A stretch of DNA of 64,000 nucleotides from DATFWC01 sp963777755 (GTDB taxonomy: Bacteria; Pseudomonadota; Alphaproteobacteria; Rhizobiales; Xanthobacteraceae). Below the pieces are notes generated by a model that saw only the letters and a program-made list of their open reading frames with translations, was not told the origin of the DNA and did not search any database. Position numbers and translations under genes: made by a program. The stretch is from the NCBI GenBank assembly GCA_963777755.1, contig CAVZSC010000021.1, forward strand, positions 113,219-177,218, in the 5' to 3' direction. Of this stretch, positions 1 through 9,874 are shown piece after piece. Position 1 is the first letter of the stretch. Each line of letters opens with the position of its first letter.

Positions 1-1
1 G

Positions 2-910
2 GCAAATGCACTGCAGGGACTCTTGCGCCCCGGCCGCTATGCATTCCTGCACGCCGCCAAACGGACGGTCGATGCGGCCTCGGATCTGCGCTGGGGGCCG
101 GACGGCAAGGGATTCCGGCGCCTGCTGCATCCCAACGGTATCTGCCTCACCGGCACGTGGCAGATCACGGAAGACACCGCGTATTCGGGGTATTTTCGCA
201 AGGACAGCCGGGCGCTGATCGTCGGACGCTATTCGACGTGCTGCAGCGAGCCGCGGCGTGGCCACTCGCGGTCGCTGTCGCTGGTCGGGAAGCTCTATCC
301 CACGGTGGATGCGGATCATGGTGCGCCGCTGCGCACCGCCAGCTTCATCACCCAGGAGGACATCGCCGGGGACTACACGGACTGCATCAACGATGCCGTG
401 CTGTTGAACGCGCCCAACACGACAGCCTGGCGGCGCGGCCTCGGCGTAGGTGTGCTGATCGTGACAGGCGTGGTGCTCAAGATCGCCGACAACAAGCCCA
501 GCATTCGCCAGCTCTATCAGATCGCCGAGCTCGGGAAAGCGGCAGGCGAGCCGACCCGCGCACCGACCTTCATGCGCCTCGTGGTGGCGCCGGAGCAGCG
601 CCGGATCGACGGCGAGAACCTGGATTTTCGTGACGAGGTCATGGCGCAGATCTATGACCCGGGAGACGCCGCGCCGAAGCGCAAGCTGACGTTCCACATC
701 GAAGTGACGGACGAAGGCGAGACGCATGGGCTGCCGGTGCTCGAGCGCCGGACGTTCCGCAACTGGCGGCACATCGGAAGCATCGTCTTCGACCAGGCCA
801 TTGCTTCCTACAATGGCGACTTCGTCATCCATTTCAATCACCCGAGCTGGCGCGACGACCAGAACGATCCTGCGACCGCAACGCGCGTGGATGGACGGAA
901 AGTGCGGTGA
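2..910 (+). CDS. Unrecognised protein, 5' end outside window
   Basis: The frame is open from the left edge, so the N-terminus is missing; about 302 codons are visible. The visible part is compact and globular, with no membrane segment. It has a cysteine pair near the start (YSTCCSEPRRG) and a charged C-terminal block containing HFNHPSWRDD. I do not recognise a family with certainty. Some of the C-terminal wording is faintly reminiscent of catalase-like proteins, but no heme-ligand motif can be shown. It ends one base into the possible GTG of the next reading frame and reads in the same direction as the three genes that follow, so it probably belongs to the same transcription unit. Confidence 0.75.
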   Translation, partial: ANALQGLLRPGRYAFLHAAKRTVDAASDLRWGPDGKGFRRLLHPNGICLTGTWQITEDTAYSGYFRKDSRALIVGRYSTCCSEPRRGHSRSLSLVGKLYPTVDADHGAPLRTASFITQEDIAGDYTDCINDAVLLNAPNTTAWRRGLGVGVLIVTGVVLKIADNKPSIRQLYQIAELGKAAGEPTRAPTFMRLVVAPEQRRIDGENLDFRDEVMAQIYDPGDAAPKRKLTFHIEVTDEGETHGLPVLERRTFRNWRHIGSIVFDQAIASYNGDFVIHFNHPSWRDDQNDPATATRVDGRKVR

Positions 911-1056
911 GGCGCGCGCGTCACCGCGCGCATGGCGTCACTGTCTCATTGACACGTTGTGGTTTTTCCGATTATTTAAAGTTGAAGGCGCGCGCCTCTC
1001 GCCCGTCCAGACTGCGCGCCGCTGTCCCCGCCGGGGCGATGAGAAGGACAGGATCA

Positions 1057-2244
1057 ATGACCCCCAAAAGCAATCCGGTTTCGTGCGTTCGGAATACGAA
1101 GTCCGCCCGCTGGATGCTTCCCGTCCTGATCCTCCTTCTCGCCATAGTGGCGCTGGTGCCGATCGGCATCCGCGCATCGGATCATGCCGACCCGTTGAAC
1201 CTCAAGGAGCCGGAGTCGAACATCACCGACCTGTTCTTCTTTCCCAAGGAGGATCAGATGATCCTGATCCTCAATGTCCGCCGCGCGCTGCTCACGGCGC
1301 CGCCGTACAATCTGACGCCGTTCGAATACGTCGTTCACATGGACTTCCACAGCCAGCTGACCTTCGACAGCGACGAAGACCGCGCGCGCTACGGGGGCAC
1401 GGTCGTCAATCCGGCTGGGCTGCGCCCCGACGCCAACCTCCGGTTCCGTCTCAACAACGACACGACGCTCAAGGAGAAGACATTCCAGGGATTGAAGGAC
1501 GCCGACCGCATCCGCGTGTACACCGGCGTGCGCGAAGACCCGTTCAATTTTCCGCGCTTCTTCAAGCGCAACGCCATCTCCATGGTGATGAGCATCCCGA
1601 TGTCGTCGTTCCCGGAGGGACAACGGGACTTCATCCTGTGGGGCACCACCTACAAGGACGGCAAGCAGGTCGACCATGTCGGTCGTTCGAACCGCACCCA
1701 GCTCATCCGCTTCGACCCCCTGAACACGCTGCCGCCCAGCGCGCACGTTCCGGAAATCATGCGGCTGATGAAGAAATGGGGCGACATCTACAAGTTCTTC
1801 AACGATTTCAAGGAGTGGCAGCCGAAGGCGGTCGCCGGACTGATCCAGTACGTGATCCAGATCCGCAAGTACGATGTCGTGCCCGACGTGATGATTTTCA
1901 CGACCCGCTTCGAGCCCAAGTTTCCCAACGGCCGCCAGCTCCTGGACGACGTCGCGGCGCAGACCTGCCAAGTCGGCGACTGCATTCTGCAGGAGCTGTC
2001 GTTCATCGAAGGCGGCTGGCCGCGGGCCCTGGTCAACGACAAGCCATTCCTCCCCGACTGGCCGTATCTCGCCGAGCCGTACCCGGACCAGCCGGCGATG
2101 CCGCAGTCGATGAAAAGCATCTGGCCGTACCTCATCGGTCTCCTGCTCGCCAACCTGATCGTGAGCTGGCTGATCTTCGAGATCATCGTTCGCCGCCCGC
2201 TGGTGTGGCTGTTTCGCCGCAAGCGCGCGAAAGCCGCAGCATGA
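1057..2244 (+). CDS. DUF4331 family protein with C-terminal membrane anchor
   Basis: A protein of 395 aa. The ATG at 1057 is chosen because a purine-rich AGGACAGG lies just upstream; the frame is open further back to a GTG at 907, but that extension reads like noise. A membrane or signal segment (residues about 20-42) is followed by ASDHADPL, the counterpart of the S(H/D)xxxPL opening of DUF4331 proteins, and by the NITDLFFF stretch. A second hydrophobic helix near the C-terminus (SIWPYLIGLLLANLIVSW) ends in an Arg/Lys-rich tail, suggesting an anchored periplasmic domain. Function is unknown in the family. It directly abuts the next gene, so co-translation is likely. Confidence 0.85.
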   Translation: MTPKSNPVSCVRNTKSARWMLPVLILLLAIVALVPIGIRASDHADPLNLKEPESNITDLFFFPKEDQMILILNVRRALLTAPPYNLTPFEYVVHMDFHSQLTFDSDEDRARYGGTVVNPAGLRPDANLRFRLNNDTTLKEKTFQGLKDADRIRVYTGVREDPFNFPRFFKRNAISMVMSIPMSSFPEGQRDFILWGTTYKDGKQVDHVGRSNRTQLIRFDPLNTLPPSAHVPEIMRLMKKWGDIYKFFNDFKEWQPKAVAGLIQYVIQIRKYDVVPDVMIFTTRFEPKFPNGRQLLDDVAAQTCQVGDCILQELSFIEGGWPRALVNDKPFLPDWPYLAEPYPDQPAMPQSMKSIWPYLIGLLLANLIVSWLIFEIIVRRPLVWLFRRKRAKAAA

Positions 2245-3117
2245 ATGAGCCGATGGAGCGTGGCGGTCATTTGGATTTCGGCCTGTTTCGCTAAAGCCGT
2301 CGTGAGGCCGATCGCATCGATCGCGGCGGTCCTGCTGACCGCCGGCGAGCTCTGCGCCCACGACTTCTGGATCGAGCCGTCGACGTTCCGACCGGCACCC
2401 GGGGCCACGGTGGCGATCGGCCTGCGGGTGGGTCAGAATTTCGTCGGCGATCCGGTGCCGCGCTCCTCGCAGTTGCTCGAGCGCTTCGTCGTGCGGCAGG
2501 ACGGCAGCGAGCACGCGATCACCGGCCTCGAAAACATCGATCCGGCCGGATGGCTGCGTGCCGACGGGCAAGCCACCGCCGTGATCGCCTACCGCAGCGT
2601 CGGGTCGTTCGTCGAGCTGCCGGCGCCGCAGTTCGAGGAGTATCTGCGGCAGGAGGGGCTCGAGCGCATCATCGCGGAGAGGGCGAGGCGGGGCGACGCC
2701 GCAAAACCCGGACGCGAGCACTTCTATCGTTACGCCAAGGCGTTCCTCACCGCGGAGCGGACGAGCCCCGCCGTCACCCAACCCATGGGCCTCGCGTACG
2801 AGATCGTTCCGGATGACGATCCGACGCTCCGTGCGGGCCCGTTCCGTGGGCGGGTCCTGTACGAAGGAAAGCCGTTGCCCGAGGCGCTCGTGGTGGCGAT
2901 GCTGCGGGCCGATCCGGCGGTGCGGCTGGCAGTGCGAAGCGACGCACGGGGGGCCTTCTCGCTCGCCCTGCCGCGCGCCGGTGTCTGGCTCATCAAGTCG
3001 GTGCACATGGTGCGCGCGTCGATCTTCTCCCGCGCCGACTGGGACAGCCTGTGGGCGTCGCTCACCTTCCAGTCGCCCGATGCCCCGCCGCTGTCCGACG
3101 CACGGAGCGCACGGTGA
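2245..3117 (+). CDS. DUF4198 domain protein, periplasmic
   Basis: A protein of 290 aa whose ATG follows the previous stop with no gap. A better export start may be the GTG at 2302, which gives a short Arg-bearing signal peptide ending at GELCA and leaves mature AHDFWIEPS. That His-Asp-Phe-Trp opening is the hallmark of DUF4198 proteins, which are often linked to metal (nickel or cobalt) uptake. The C-terminal third (GRVLYEGKPLPEALV) looks like a beta-sandwich with a carboxypeptidase-regulatory-like fold. Its stop overlaps the GTG start of the HupE-like gene, so the two are probably co-translated. The metal role is inferred from family and neighbour. Confidence 0.85.
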   Translation: MSRWSVAVIWISACFAKAVVRPIASIAAVLLTAGELCAHDFWIEPSTFRPAPGATVAIGLRVGQNFVGDPVPRSSQLLERFVVRQDGSEHAITGLENIDPAGWLRADGQATAVIAYRSVGSFVELPAPQFEEYLRQEGLERIIAERARRGDAAKPGREHFYRYAKAFLTAERTSPAVTQPMGLAYEIVPDDDPTLRAGPFRGRVLYEGKPLPEALVVAMLRADPAVRLAVRSDARGAFSLALPRAGVWLIKSVHMVRASIFSRADWDSLWASLTFQSPDAPPLSDARSAR

Positions 3118-4202
3118 GGCGGCTCCTCCTCGCGCTGCTCCTGCTCCTCTCCGGCGGCGCCGGCGCGCATGAGATCGGCACCACGCAGGTCCGCCTCACC
3201 CTGCACCGCGACCTCACCTGGTCGGCGAGCATAACCACGGCGCCGCAGGCGACCGTCAACAAGCTCGAAGCGGAAGCCGGCGAGCCGCGCAGCAGCGACC
3301 TCGATGCGGCCGCGCTGCGCGCCCGGCTCGAGGGCTTGCGCCCGATCCTCGCCCGGCACATCGACGTCCAGTTCGACGGTGTCCGTTCGCCGCCGGAAAT
3401 CTCCATCTCCGCCCTCGAGGCGCCGTCGGATCTGAGCGCGCCCGCATTCGTCGTGCTGCTCGCCACGGGACCGATTTCTCCGCAAGCCAGGACGGTGACC
3501 TGGCGCTATGGACTGTCCTACAGCACCTACGCGCTCGTCCTTGGCGCAGATGAGGCCGCCGGCACGGTGACGGAATGGATCGACGGCGACGCGACCAGCC
3601 GGCCCCTTCCGGTATTCGCCGAGCTCGAAACCCCCTCGCGCGGCGAGATCATCGCGCAGTATCTGCGGCTCGGATTCCTGCACATCATCCCGCGCGGCCT
3701 CGACCACATCCTCTTCGTCCTCGGTCTTTTTCTCCTCAATACCAGGCTCGGCCCGATCCTCTGGCAGGTGACCGCGTTCACCGTCGCCCATTCGATCACA
3801 CTTGCGCTGACCATGTACGGCGTGGTCTCGCTGTCACCACGCGTCGTCGAGCCGCTGATCGCGCTCTCGGTGGCATACGTGGCCATCGAGAACATCGCCA
3901 CGTCGAGACTGACGCCGTGGCGTCCCGTGCTGGTGTTCGCGTTCGGGCTGCTGCACGGCATGGGATTCGCCGACGTGCTGACGGAGCTGCGCCTTCCGCG
4001 CGGAGAATTCATCCCGGCGCTCATCAGCTTCAATGCCGGCATCGAGCTCGGACAGCTCACGGTGATCGCGATCGCGTTCTTCTCCGTGACGATGTGGTAT
4101 CGCGAAAAGCCCTGGTACCGACCGCGCTTCGTCGTCCCGGCCTGCACGGCCATCGCTGCGGTCGGGCTGTTCTGGGCGGTTCAGCGCATCGTCGAATTCT
4201 GA
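3114..4202 (+). CDS. HupE/UreJ family membrane protein
   Basis: A protein of 362 aa from the GTG at 3114, which overlaps the preceding TGA. The first residues form a clean signal peptide (RRLLLALLLLLSGGAGA) followed by HEIG. About 190 residues of periplasmic domain precede a C-terminal half with six or so membrane helices. Family motifs are visible: LGFLHIIPRGLDHILFVLG, TAFTVAHSITLALT and LHGMGFAD. HupE/UreJ proteins are metal (nickel) permease-like or hydrogenase/urease accessory proteins, yet no hydrogenase or urease gene is in the window. Pairing with DUF4198 supports a metal-handling unit, which is inference. The longer frame from 3051 overlaps the previous gene and is unlikely. Confidence 0.9.
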   Translation: MRRLLLALLLLLSGGAGAHEIGTTQVRLTLHRDLTWSASITTAPQATVNKLEAEAGEPRSSDLDAAALRARLEGLRPILARHIDVQFDGVRSPPEISISALEAPSDLSAPAFVVLLATGPISPQARTVTWRYGLSYSTYALVLGADEAAGTVTEWIDGDATSRPLPVFAELETPSRGEIIAQYLRLGFLHIIPRGLDHILFVLGLFLLNTRLGPILWQVTAFTVAHSITLALTMYGVVSLSPRVVEPLIALSVAYVAIENIATSRLTPWRPVLVFAFGLLHGMGFADVLTELRLPRGEFIPALISFNAGIELGQLTVIAIAFFSVTMWYREKPWYRPRFVVPACTAIAAVGLFWAVQRIVEF

Positions 4203-4233
4203 CGGCGCGCATTTGCGACCACGGAGTTGGCGC

Positions 4234-7158
4234 TCAGGCTGGAGGCTCTTTCCGGATCGCCTCGTCCACCAGCCAGCCGCAGATCTCGCTCAGTCCGGCG
4301 TCCGTCGGATGCCCGAGCTCCCGCAGGGCTTGGTTCAACAGCCCATCGGTGATCTCGAAGCCGAGGGAACGGTAGCTCTCGAACTGGGATTCGCTGAAGA
4401 ACTGGTCGGCCGTGCTCTCGTGCGGGAACGTCGGATGCGCGATGGCGTAGGCTCGCACCCCCGCGCTCTCGACCCCGTGGTAGCCGGCCTTGATGTAGAG
4501 GATCACGCCGCGCTCGCCGCCGCCGTCGGCGGCCGGATAGTCGATCTCGCCGACCGCATGGTAGGGATGGCCGCGGCCGACCGGGCTGCCGTCGGCCGGC
4601 CGCTTCTTGAGCTCGCTCAGCCCGCGGAAGCGGATCGTCACGCCGAGATCGAGGTAGATCTTGCGCACGGCGTTGCCGAGGTCTTCGAAAGCGTAGTCGG
4701 GATCGGCGCCGGCATCGACCACGACGACAAAGCGGCAGCGCCGCCGGACCATCTCGTAGAGACCGAGATTCTCGAAATGGCCGCCGTCCGACAGGTAGAC
4801 GTACGGCCGGGCGCTCGTGGTCAGGCCGAACGTCTCCAACAGCAGCCACCATACCGCGAAATTGGGCCCCTCGTGGGTGTAGGTCTTGTCGCCTTCGGGC
4901 CCAGGATTGCCCAGCCACCAGCCCAGCCGCACGTTGAACAGGGCAAGCAGGAACGTCACCGCCGGCGAGGAGTGGTAGCCCATGTTGGGACTCGCAGCGG
5001 CGCCCGAGATCGCCATGGCGGTGCCGAGCGTGATGCCGTTGGGATCTCCGTACTTGTCGCTCGGGCGGAACGCCTGGCACGCGCTTCCGGAATGCAGGGC
5101 ACTCACGGTGAACGTTTCGGCTTTGCGCTCCTGCCACGCGAGCTGCCGGGTGGACACGATGTTGAGCGCCATGTTGACGACGTGGAACGGTCGCCAATTG
5201 GCGCGCCGGTCCTCGGACGCGTCGCGGCTGTCTGCCGGCCACAGCTGATGCATATGCAGATTGTCCGATGGGTCGAACCCCGTGAAGGCATCGGGGCTGC
5301 GTTTCGGAGACGATGCTCCGAGGAACGCGCGCATCAGCCGATTCCGATAGACCGCGTGCAGCGAAAAGCGATTGACGTTTATGGTGCGCGAGGCCACCAG
5401 CTCGACCAACGAGACGACTAGGAGCCCGGCGAAGATCCGTCCCAGCATCGCGGCCCACTCGGAGAAGCCGAGCTGGGCGACGGATGTGCGCAGCAGGATC
5501 ACCAGCGAGTTGCCGAACAGAATGTCGTCGAGCACCGCCGACGCCGCAATGATCAGCGCCGCGCCAAACAGCGGCGCGCTGACGGCGAGAACGAGGTTGG
5601 TGGTGATCGGCCAGGCGCCCTTTTCTTTCTCCTGTCCTTTGGCCGGCGACAGGCTGCTCGAGCCCATCCACGCGGTGAGCGCGCCCGAGATGCCGCCCAT
5701 GGGAGCGATCCAGGTCTTGAAGTGGTAGCCGAGGTCCGCCACCATCGCGGATCCCGCAAAGGTGAGGAACGTGACGACGAACCAGGCGAGGGCCGCCACC
5801 AGCATCCAGCCGGCGGCACGGCCGAGCCATTCGCGGTCGGTGTCGGAGTTCCGCTGATAGCTGCTCAGGCCGACGAAGATCATTTCGGCGATCAGCTGCG
5901 CCGTGAGCATCCAGGGAACACCGAACAGAAGCGGCAGCAGCAGGTCGTTGAACAGCACGAATCCGTCGCGCGGCGGCTGATTGTAGAAATAGGCCGCCAC
6001 GCCGACCAGCGCGCCGTAGACCAGTCCGGAGACCGACCAGTAGAACAGGTCGCCTCTTTGCCACTGCGGCGGGCGAGCGATGACCCAGCTGAGAAAATAA
6101 ATGACGAGTCCGGCGGCCGCACCGACCAGGATCACGCGCCATCCCGGATGATGATCGAGCGCCGCGAGGCCGCAGTTCGACGACGCCCACAGGGTGATCG
6201 TCACCGCCGCCAGAATCGCCCACAGGAAATCCCCACGCAGGAACTGCTCCTGCGTCACCCCCTGCGGGTGCCCAATATTCGGCCGGTCGTTACGGTGGGT
6301 GGGGCGATAACGTGAGGTGAAGCGCAGGGCGGCGGCAAGGAAGATGGCCGCCAGGCCCAGCAGGATCGGCGTCACATAGCGGCACCGATCGCCCTCCAGG
6401 TGCGCGACGCCGACGGAAAACACCGTGAGGCCCTTCAGGATCAACAAGGCCACCAGGAGGACCGGCAGGATGACGATCCAGTTGAGCATGAGGTTGCGCA
6501 GATAGATGGCAACCCCCGACCACGCATCGGCCGAGAGAATGCCGATCTTGGGGGCGAGATAGTTGCTGTAGGCGCGCAGCCAGGCGGTCGTGACCGGCTC
6601 GATGTCCGGCCCGCATGGCCGTCCCACCAGGTTGCGCCACACCGTGGTGAAATCCGTGCGCTGCCGCCACGCCGACAGCCAGCTGCCCATGTAGCCGCCG
6701 CCCGACACGGTCGACAGGTAGTCGAATTGCGCCAGCAGCGAGCGCTCCGGCTCCGCGACCGTGTTCTGCGGATCGGGCTGGCCCGGATCCGGCGGAGTTG
6801 CGGCCTGCGGATCGGCATAGTCCTTGAACATCTGCCGGACGCCGCGCGGTCGCGGATGCGTCGCCAGCGCCTGGATCACGCCGAGGCTGAATGCCGCGCT
6901 GCGTATCCCGCCTCCCGACAGGCAGAGCGCCGCCCGATCGAGCCCGTTGAGCGCCTGGTACAGGTGTTGCTGGTGTTGCGCGCTCTCGGCGCATTTGGCG
7001 GCATCGTCGGCTTCACCAGCAACCCCGAGCTTCTGGTCGCGCAGCCCGCTCGGCGCATCATCGCCTTGCGCCAACCGGACGAGCAGCGGATCGCTGGTGT
7101 CAGGCCTGATGGCGAGGGCTTCCTGCGCCAGCACGACGTCGGTCGATATTGCGCTCAC
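4234..7158 (-). CDS. Patatin-like phospholipase with large internal membrane domain
   Basis: A protein of 974 aa starting at a GTG preceded by a strong GGGGAGG site. The patatin parts are split. The oxyanion loop CLSGGGIRS (residues 79-87) and nucleophile Ser152 (TVSGGGYMG) are near the N-terminus, while the catalytic Asp791 lies in LSDGGHFENLGLYEM. Between them, residues about 215-575 contain around nine hydrophobic helices. The serine sits in an SGGG context as in other large patatin-like proteins. It is probably a membrane-integrated lipid acyl hydrolase of the inner membrane. It is transcribed against the HupE-like gene and divergently from the cytochrome gene at 7295, with a short AT-richer gap between the two starts. 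Confidence 0.9.
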   Translation of the reverse strand: MSAISTDVVLAQEALAIRPDTSDPLLVRLAQGDDAPSGLRDQKLGVAGEADDAAKCAESAQHQQHLYQALNGLDRAALCLSGGGIRSAAFSLGVIQALATHPRPRGVRQMFKDYADPQAATPPDPGQPDPQNTVAEPERSLLAQFDYLSTVSGGGYMGSWLSAWRQRTDFTTVWRNLVGRPCGPDIEPVTTAWLRAYSNYLAPKIGILSADAWSGVAIYLRNLMLNWIVILPVLLVALLILKGLTVFSVGVAHLEGDRCRYVTPILLGLAAIFLAAALRFTSRYRPTHRNDRPNIGHPQGVTQEQFLRGDFLWAILAAVTITLWASSNCGLAALDHHPGWRVILVGAAAGLVIYFLSWVIARPPQWQRGDLFYWSVSGLVYGALVGVAAYFYNQPPRDGFVLFNDLLLPLLFGVPWMLTAQLIAEMIFVGLSSYQRNSDTDREWLGRAAGWMLVAALAWFVVTFLTFAGSAMVADLGYHFKTWIAPMGGISGALTAWMGSSSLSPAKGQEKEKGAWPITTNLVLAVSAPLFGAALIIAASAVLDDILFGNSLVILLRTSVAQLGFSEWAAMLGRIFAGLLVVSLVELVASRTINVNRFSLHAVYRNRLMRAFLGASSPKRSPDAFTGFDPSDNLHMHQLWPADSRDASEDRRANWRPFHVVNMALNIVSTRQLAWQERKAETFTVSALHSGSACQAFRPSDKYGDPNGITLGTAMAISGAAASPNMGYHSSPAVTFLLALFNVRLGWWLGNPGPEGDKTYTHEGPNFAVWWLLLETFGLTTSARPYVYLSDGGHFENLGLYEMVRRRCRFVVVVDAGADPDYAFEDLGNAVRKIYLDLGVTIRFRGLSELKKRPADGSPVGRGHPYHAVGEIDYPAADGGGERGVILYIKAGYHGVESAGVRAYAIAHPTFPHESTADQFFSESQFESYRSLGFEITDGLLNQALRELGHPTDAGLSEICGWLVDEAIRKEPPA

Positions 7159-7294
7159 CCTCCCCCTCCCCGTCTCGCCGCATTGACAGCTACTCTACCT
7201 ATAGTAGCTTAAATTCAAGCTCGTGTATGGTCTTCCGGCGCGTTATCCGGGCACGATCCGCATGGGCCGGGACGACAGCGTGGAGCCTTGTTGC

Positions 7295-9505
7295 ATGCTC
7301 GAGCCGGCCGCTCGCCGCGTCATCGCGATCATGTTGGCCGGGGCGTTCGCGGCGTCCGCCGCAGGATGCCGAGAAACGAGCGCGCCGACGTTTCCGGCGG
7401 CGCAGGTCGATTATTTCAAGGAGATGGACGGCGGCGTTGCGCTCGATGCCGCGGAGGTGCGCGGGCGCAATACCTGGCTGCTGTGGACGGCCGGCAATGA
7501 GGCGTTCTGGGACCATCTCGCCGGCCACAGCTTCGGCAATTTCGATCTGCTCAAGATCCTGGACAGCCGGGGCCGCTCGCAGCGCTTTGCCAGGTACGGG
7601 TTGATGAACGAGCCCGGATTCAAGGCGGCCGGCGCGCCGGATGCCAACGGGCTGTGGCTCGACGTGCCGGACGGCACACAGGATCCGGCGCACGCGAGCC
7701 AGTATGGGGAAGCCTTCCCGAAGGACGATTTCCTGCGCACCTACGGGCGCGCGTCGGGGGTCGTGGGCCTGCGGCTATTCCCGAACCCCGCGTTCGACGC
7801 GGATGCCAGGCGGCGGTGGGACGGGCGGCGCTACGAATCCGATCCCGACTATTTCCTCGATCCCAAGCTGGTGCGGCCGTATCGCGTCGGCATGGCGTGC
7901 GGCTTCTGCCACGTCGGTCCCAATCCGGTGAAGCCGCCGGCCGATCCGGAGAGCCCCCGGTGGGAGAACCTGTCCGGTTATGTCGGAGCACAGTATTGGC
8001 GTGCCGCGCCGATCTTCCTCTACCGGCAGCGCCCCGACAGCTTCCTCTACCAGGTGGTCGCCTCGATGCCGCCCGGCACCGTCGACACCTCGTTTCTCGC
8101 CACCGACAACATCAACAACCCGCGCACGATGAACGCGATCTACTATCTCGGCCAACGGCTTTCCATCGCGCAGGAGGAGACGCTCGGCCCGGGAAACCTA
8201 GCCATGCGGGGAACGCAGCCGACCATGGCGGTCCCGCACGTGCTCAAGGACGGCGCGGACTCGATCGGCATCGCCGGCGCGTTGGCGCGCGTCTACATCA
8301 GCATCGGGGAATTCCACGAGGAGTGGCTCCGGCATTTCCGGCTCCTGGTCGGCGGCACGCGGCAATCGCCGATCGAGATCGCGGTGGCGGAACGCAACTC
8401 GCCCCACTGGCGCGCAACGGCCGACCGCTTGAACGACGTGGCGGCGTTCTTCATCAAGGCCGCGCAGCCGCATCCCCTCGCCGAGGCGCCGGGCGGTGCC
8501 CGCTATCTCGCCGACGACGAGGACACCGTCACGCGGGGCAAGCGCATCTTCGCGCAGACCTGCGCGGCCTGCCACTCCGGCAAGTTTCCGCCGCCGCCCG
8601 ACGGGGTCCGTCAATTCTCCCCCGAATGGGACGCGTGGACCCGAACGGAGGATTTCACGCGCCGCATGACGGACCTGGTGCTCCAGCCCGATTTCCTCGC
8701 TGGCAATTATCTCGCCACCGACCGCCGTTATCCCATCACCCGGATCGGCACCAACGCCTGCGCGCCGCTCGCGACCAACGCGTTGCGCGGGCACATCTGG
8801 GACAATTTCTCGTCCGAGACCTACAAGAGCCTGCCGGCGGTCGGCACCATCGAGGTCGATCATCCGCTCACCGGCGAGCCGATGCCGTATGCTATGCTCG
8901 GCGGCGGGCGCGGCTACCAGCGCGCGCCGTCCCTCGTCAGCATGTGGGCGAGCGCCCCCTACTTGCACAACAATGCGCTCGGCCGGCACGTCCACGATCC
9001 GTCCGTGGCGGCGCGCCTGGAGGCGTTCGACGACGCGGTCGGGAAGCTCCTGTGGCCCGACCGGCGGCTCGGCCGCGGCTCAGTCTATCGGACGAACGCC
9101 GAGAGCTGGCTCACGCTCGATGAGCGCTATCTCCCGCCCGCCGTGTTCGCCCTGCTGCGGGCGCAGGGCATCGTCGCGGCGAACGAGACGGCCTTGCGGA
9201 TCGGCCCCATTCCCAAGGGCACGCCGGTCAATCTCCTCGCCAACATCGATCTCGAGCTCTCATTCGAGCCGGAGCGGCTGGCAAGCTGGATCGGGCTCGT
9301 TCGGGCGCTGTGGGAGGCGTTCGGCGAGATCCGCGACCGGCAACTGACCGGCGCGGAAGCGACGGAACGCCTCAAGGCGCTCGTGCCCGCGCTGTGGGCG
9401 CTGAGCAAATGTCCCGACTTCGTCACCGACCGTGGCCATCTGTTCGGCACCCAGTTGCCCGACGACGACAAGCGTGCCCTGATCGCATTCCTGAAGCGGC
9501 TGTGA
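7295..9505 (+). CDS. Di-heme cytochrome c lipoprotein (CCP/MauG superfamily-like), paralogue 1
   Basis: A protein of 736 aa. The ATG at 7295 is chosen because GGAG lies nine bases upstream and it opens a lipoprotein signal peptide with lipobox SAAGC (Cys25). Two c-type heme motifs are present: CGFCH from residue 202 and CAACH from residue 423. The later PSLVSMWASAPYLHNNALG block resembles the PSLxxxxxxxPYxHxG region of cytochrome c peroxidase/MauG proteins. It aligns throughout with the 854-aa protein at 11786-14350, including NPRTMNA, PHVLKDG and GPIPKG blocks. It is probably a periplasm-facing redox protein and candidate electron partner of the adjacent GMC enzyme. A dioxygenase role of the RoxA type is a weaker alternative. 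Confidence 0.88.
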   Translation: MLEPAARRVIAIMLAGAFAASAAGCRETSAPTFPAAQVDYFKEMDGGVALDAAEVRGRNTWLLWTAGNEAFWDHLAGHSFGNFDLLKILDSRGRSQRFARYGLMNEPGFKAAGAPDANGLWLDVPDGTQDPAHASQYGEAFPKDDFLRTYGRASGVVGLRLFPNPAFDADARRRWDGRRYESDPDYFLDPKLVRPYRVGMACGFCHVGPNPVKPPADPESPRWENLSGYVGAQYWRAAPIFLYRQRPDSFLYQVVASMPPGTVDTSFLATDNINNPRTMNAIYYLGQRLSIAQEETLGPGNLAMRGTQPTMAVPHVLKDGADSIGIAGALARVYISIGEFHEEWLRHFRLLVGGTRQSPIEIAVAERNSPHWRATADRLNDVAAFFIKAAQPHPLAEAPGGARYLADDEDTVTRGKRIFAQTCAACHSGKFPPPPDGVRQFSPEWDAWTRTEDFTRRMTDLVLQPDFLAGNYLATDRRYPITRIGTNACAPLATNALRGHIWDNFSSETYKSLPAVGTIEVDHPLTGEPMPYAMLGGGRGYQRAPSLVSMWASAPYLHNNALGRHVHDPSVAARLEAFDDAVGKLLWPDRRLGRGSVYRTNAESWLTLDERYLPPAVFALLRAQGIVAANETALRIGPIPKGTPVNLLANIDLELSFEPERLASWIGLVRALWEAFGEIRDRQLTGAEATERLKALVPALWALSKCPDFVTDRGHLFGTQLPDDDKRALIAFLKRL

Positions 9506-9531
9506 CGGTCCCGAATAGGGAGGGAAGCCCG

Positions 9532-9849
9532 ATGAGATTCGTGTGTGCGATGCTGACGTCGCTCGCCATCACGGCCGGCACGGCCGCGGCGGAACAAGCC
9601 ACGATCAGCGGAACCGTCACGCTGAAATTCGAGCCGCCGCGGGCCGCACCCGCTCGCGCCCTGACGGAAGAGCTACGAAGGCTGCGCGAGTGCGGAGCGC
9701 GCTGGAACCAGAAGCTCGCCGCGGGGAGCAAGCAACGCGCCGAGGCAGCGACGCGAAACCCGATGCAAGGCATCCCGCAGGCTTTGACCCGGGCGGACTA
9801 CCGCCGGTGCATGTATGCCTGCCTGACCGATCCTTCGCGCGGCTGCTGA
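9532..9849 (+). CDS. Small secreted Cys-containing protein, unknown
   Basis: A protein of 105 aa starting at the ATG after an AGGGAGGGAAG ribosome site, 26 bases downstream of the cytochrome gene. The signal peptide is clear (MRFVCAMLTSLAITAG to TAAAEQA). The mature part is basic and has Cys residues in RLRECGARW and in the tail CMYACLTDPSRGC. This spacing suggests disulfide bonds in the periplasm. The pattern faintly recalls PsiF-type small periplasmic proteins but not enough to name it. It is probably co-transcribed with the cytochrome gene. Confidence 0.75.
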   Translation: MRFVCAMLTSLAITAGTAAAEQATISGTVTLKFEPPRAAPARALTEELRRLRECGARWNQKLAAGSKQRAEAATRNPMQGIPQALTRADYRRCMYACLTDPSRGC

Positions 9850-9874
9850 GCGTCGCGCCGCCTTCGCCGCGCGA

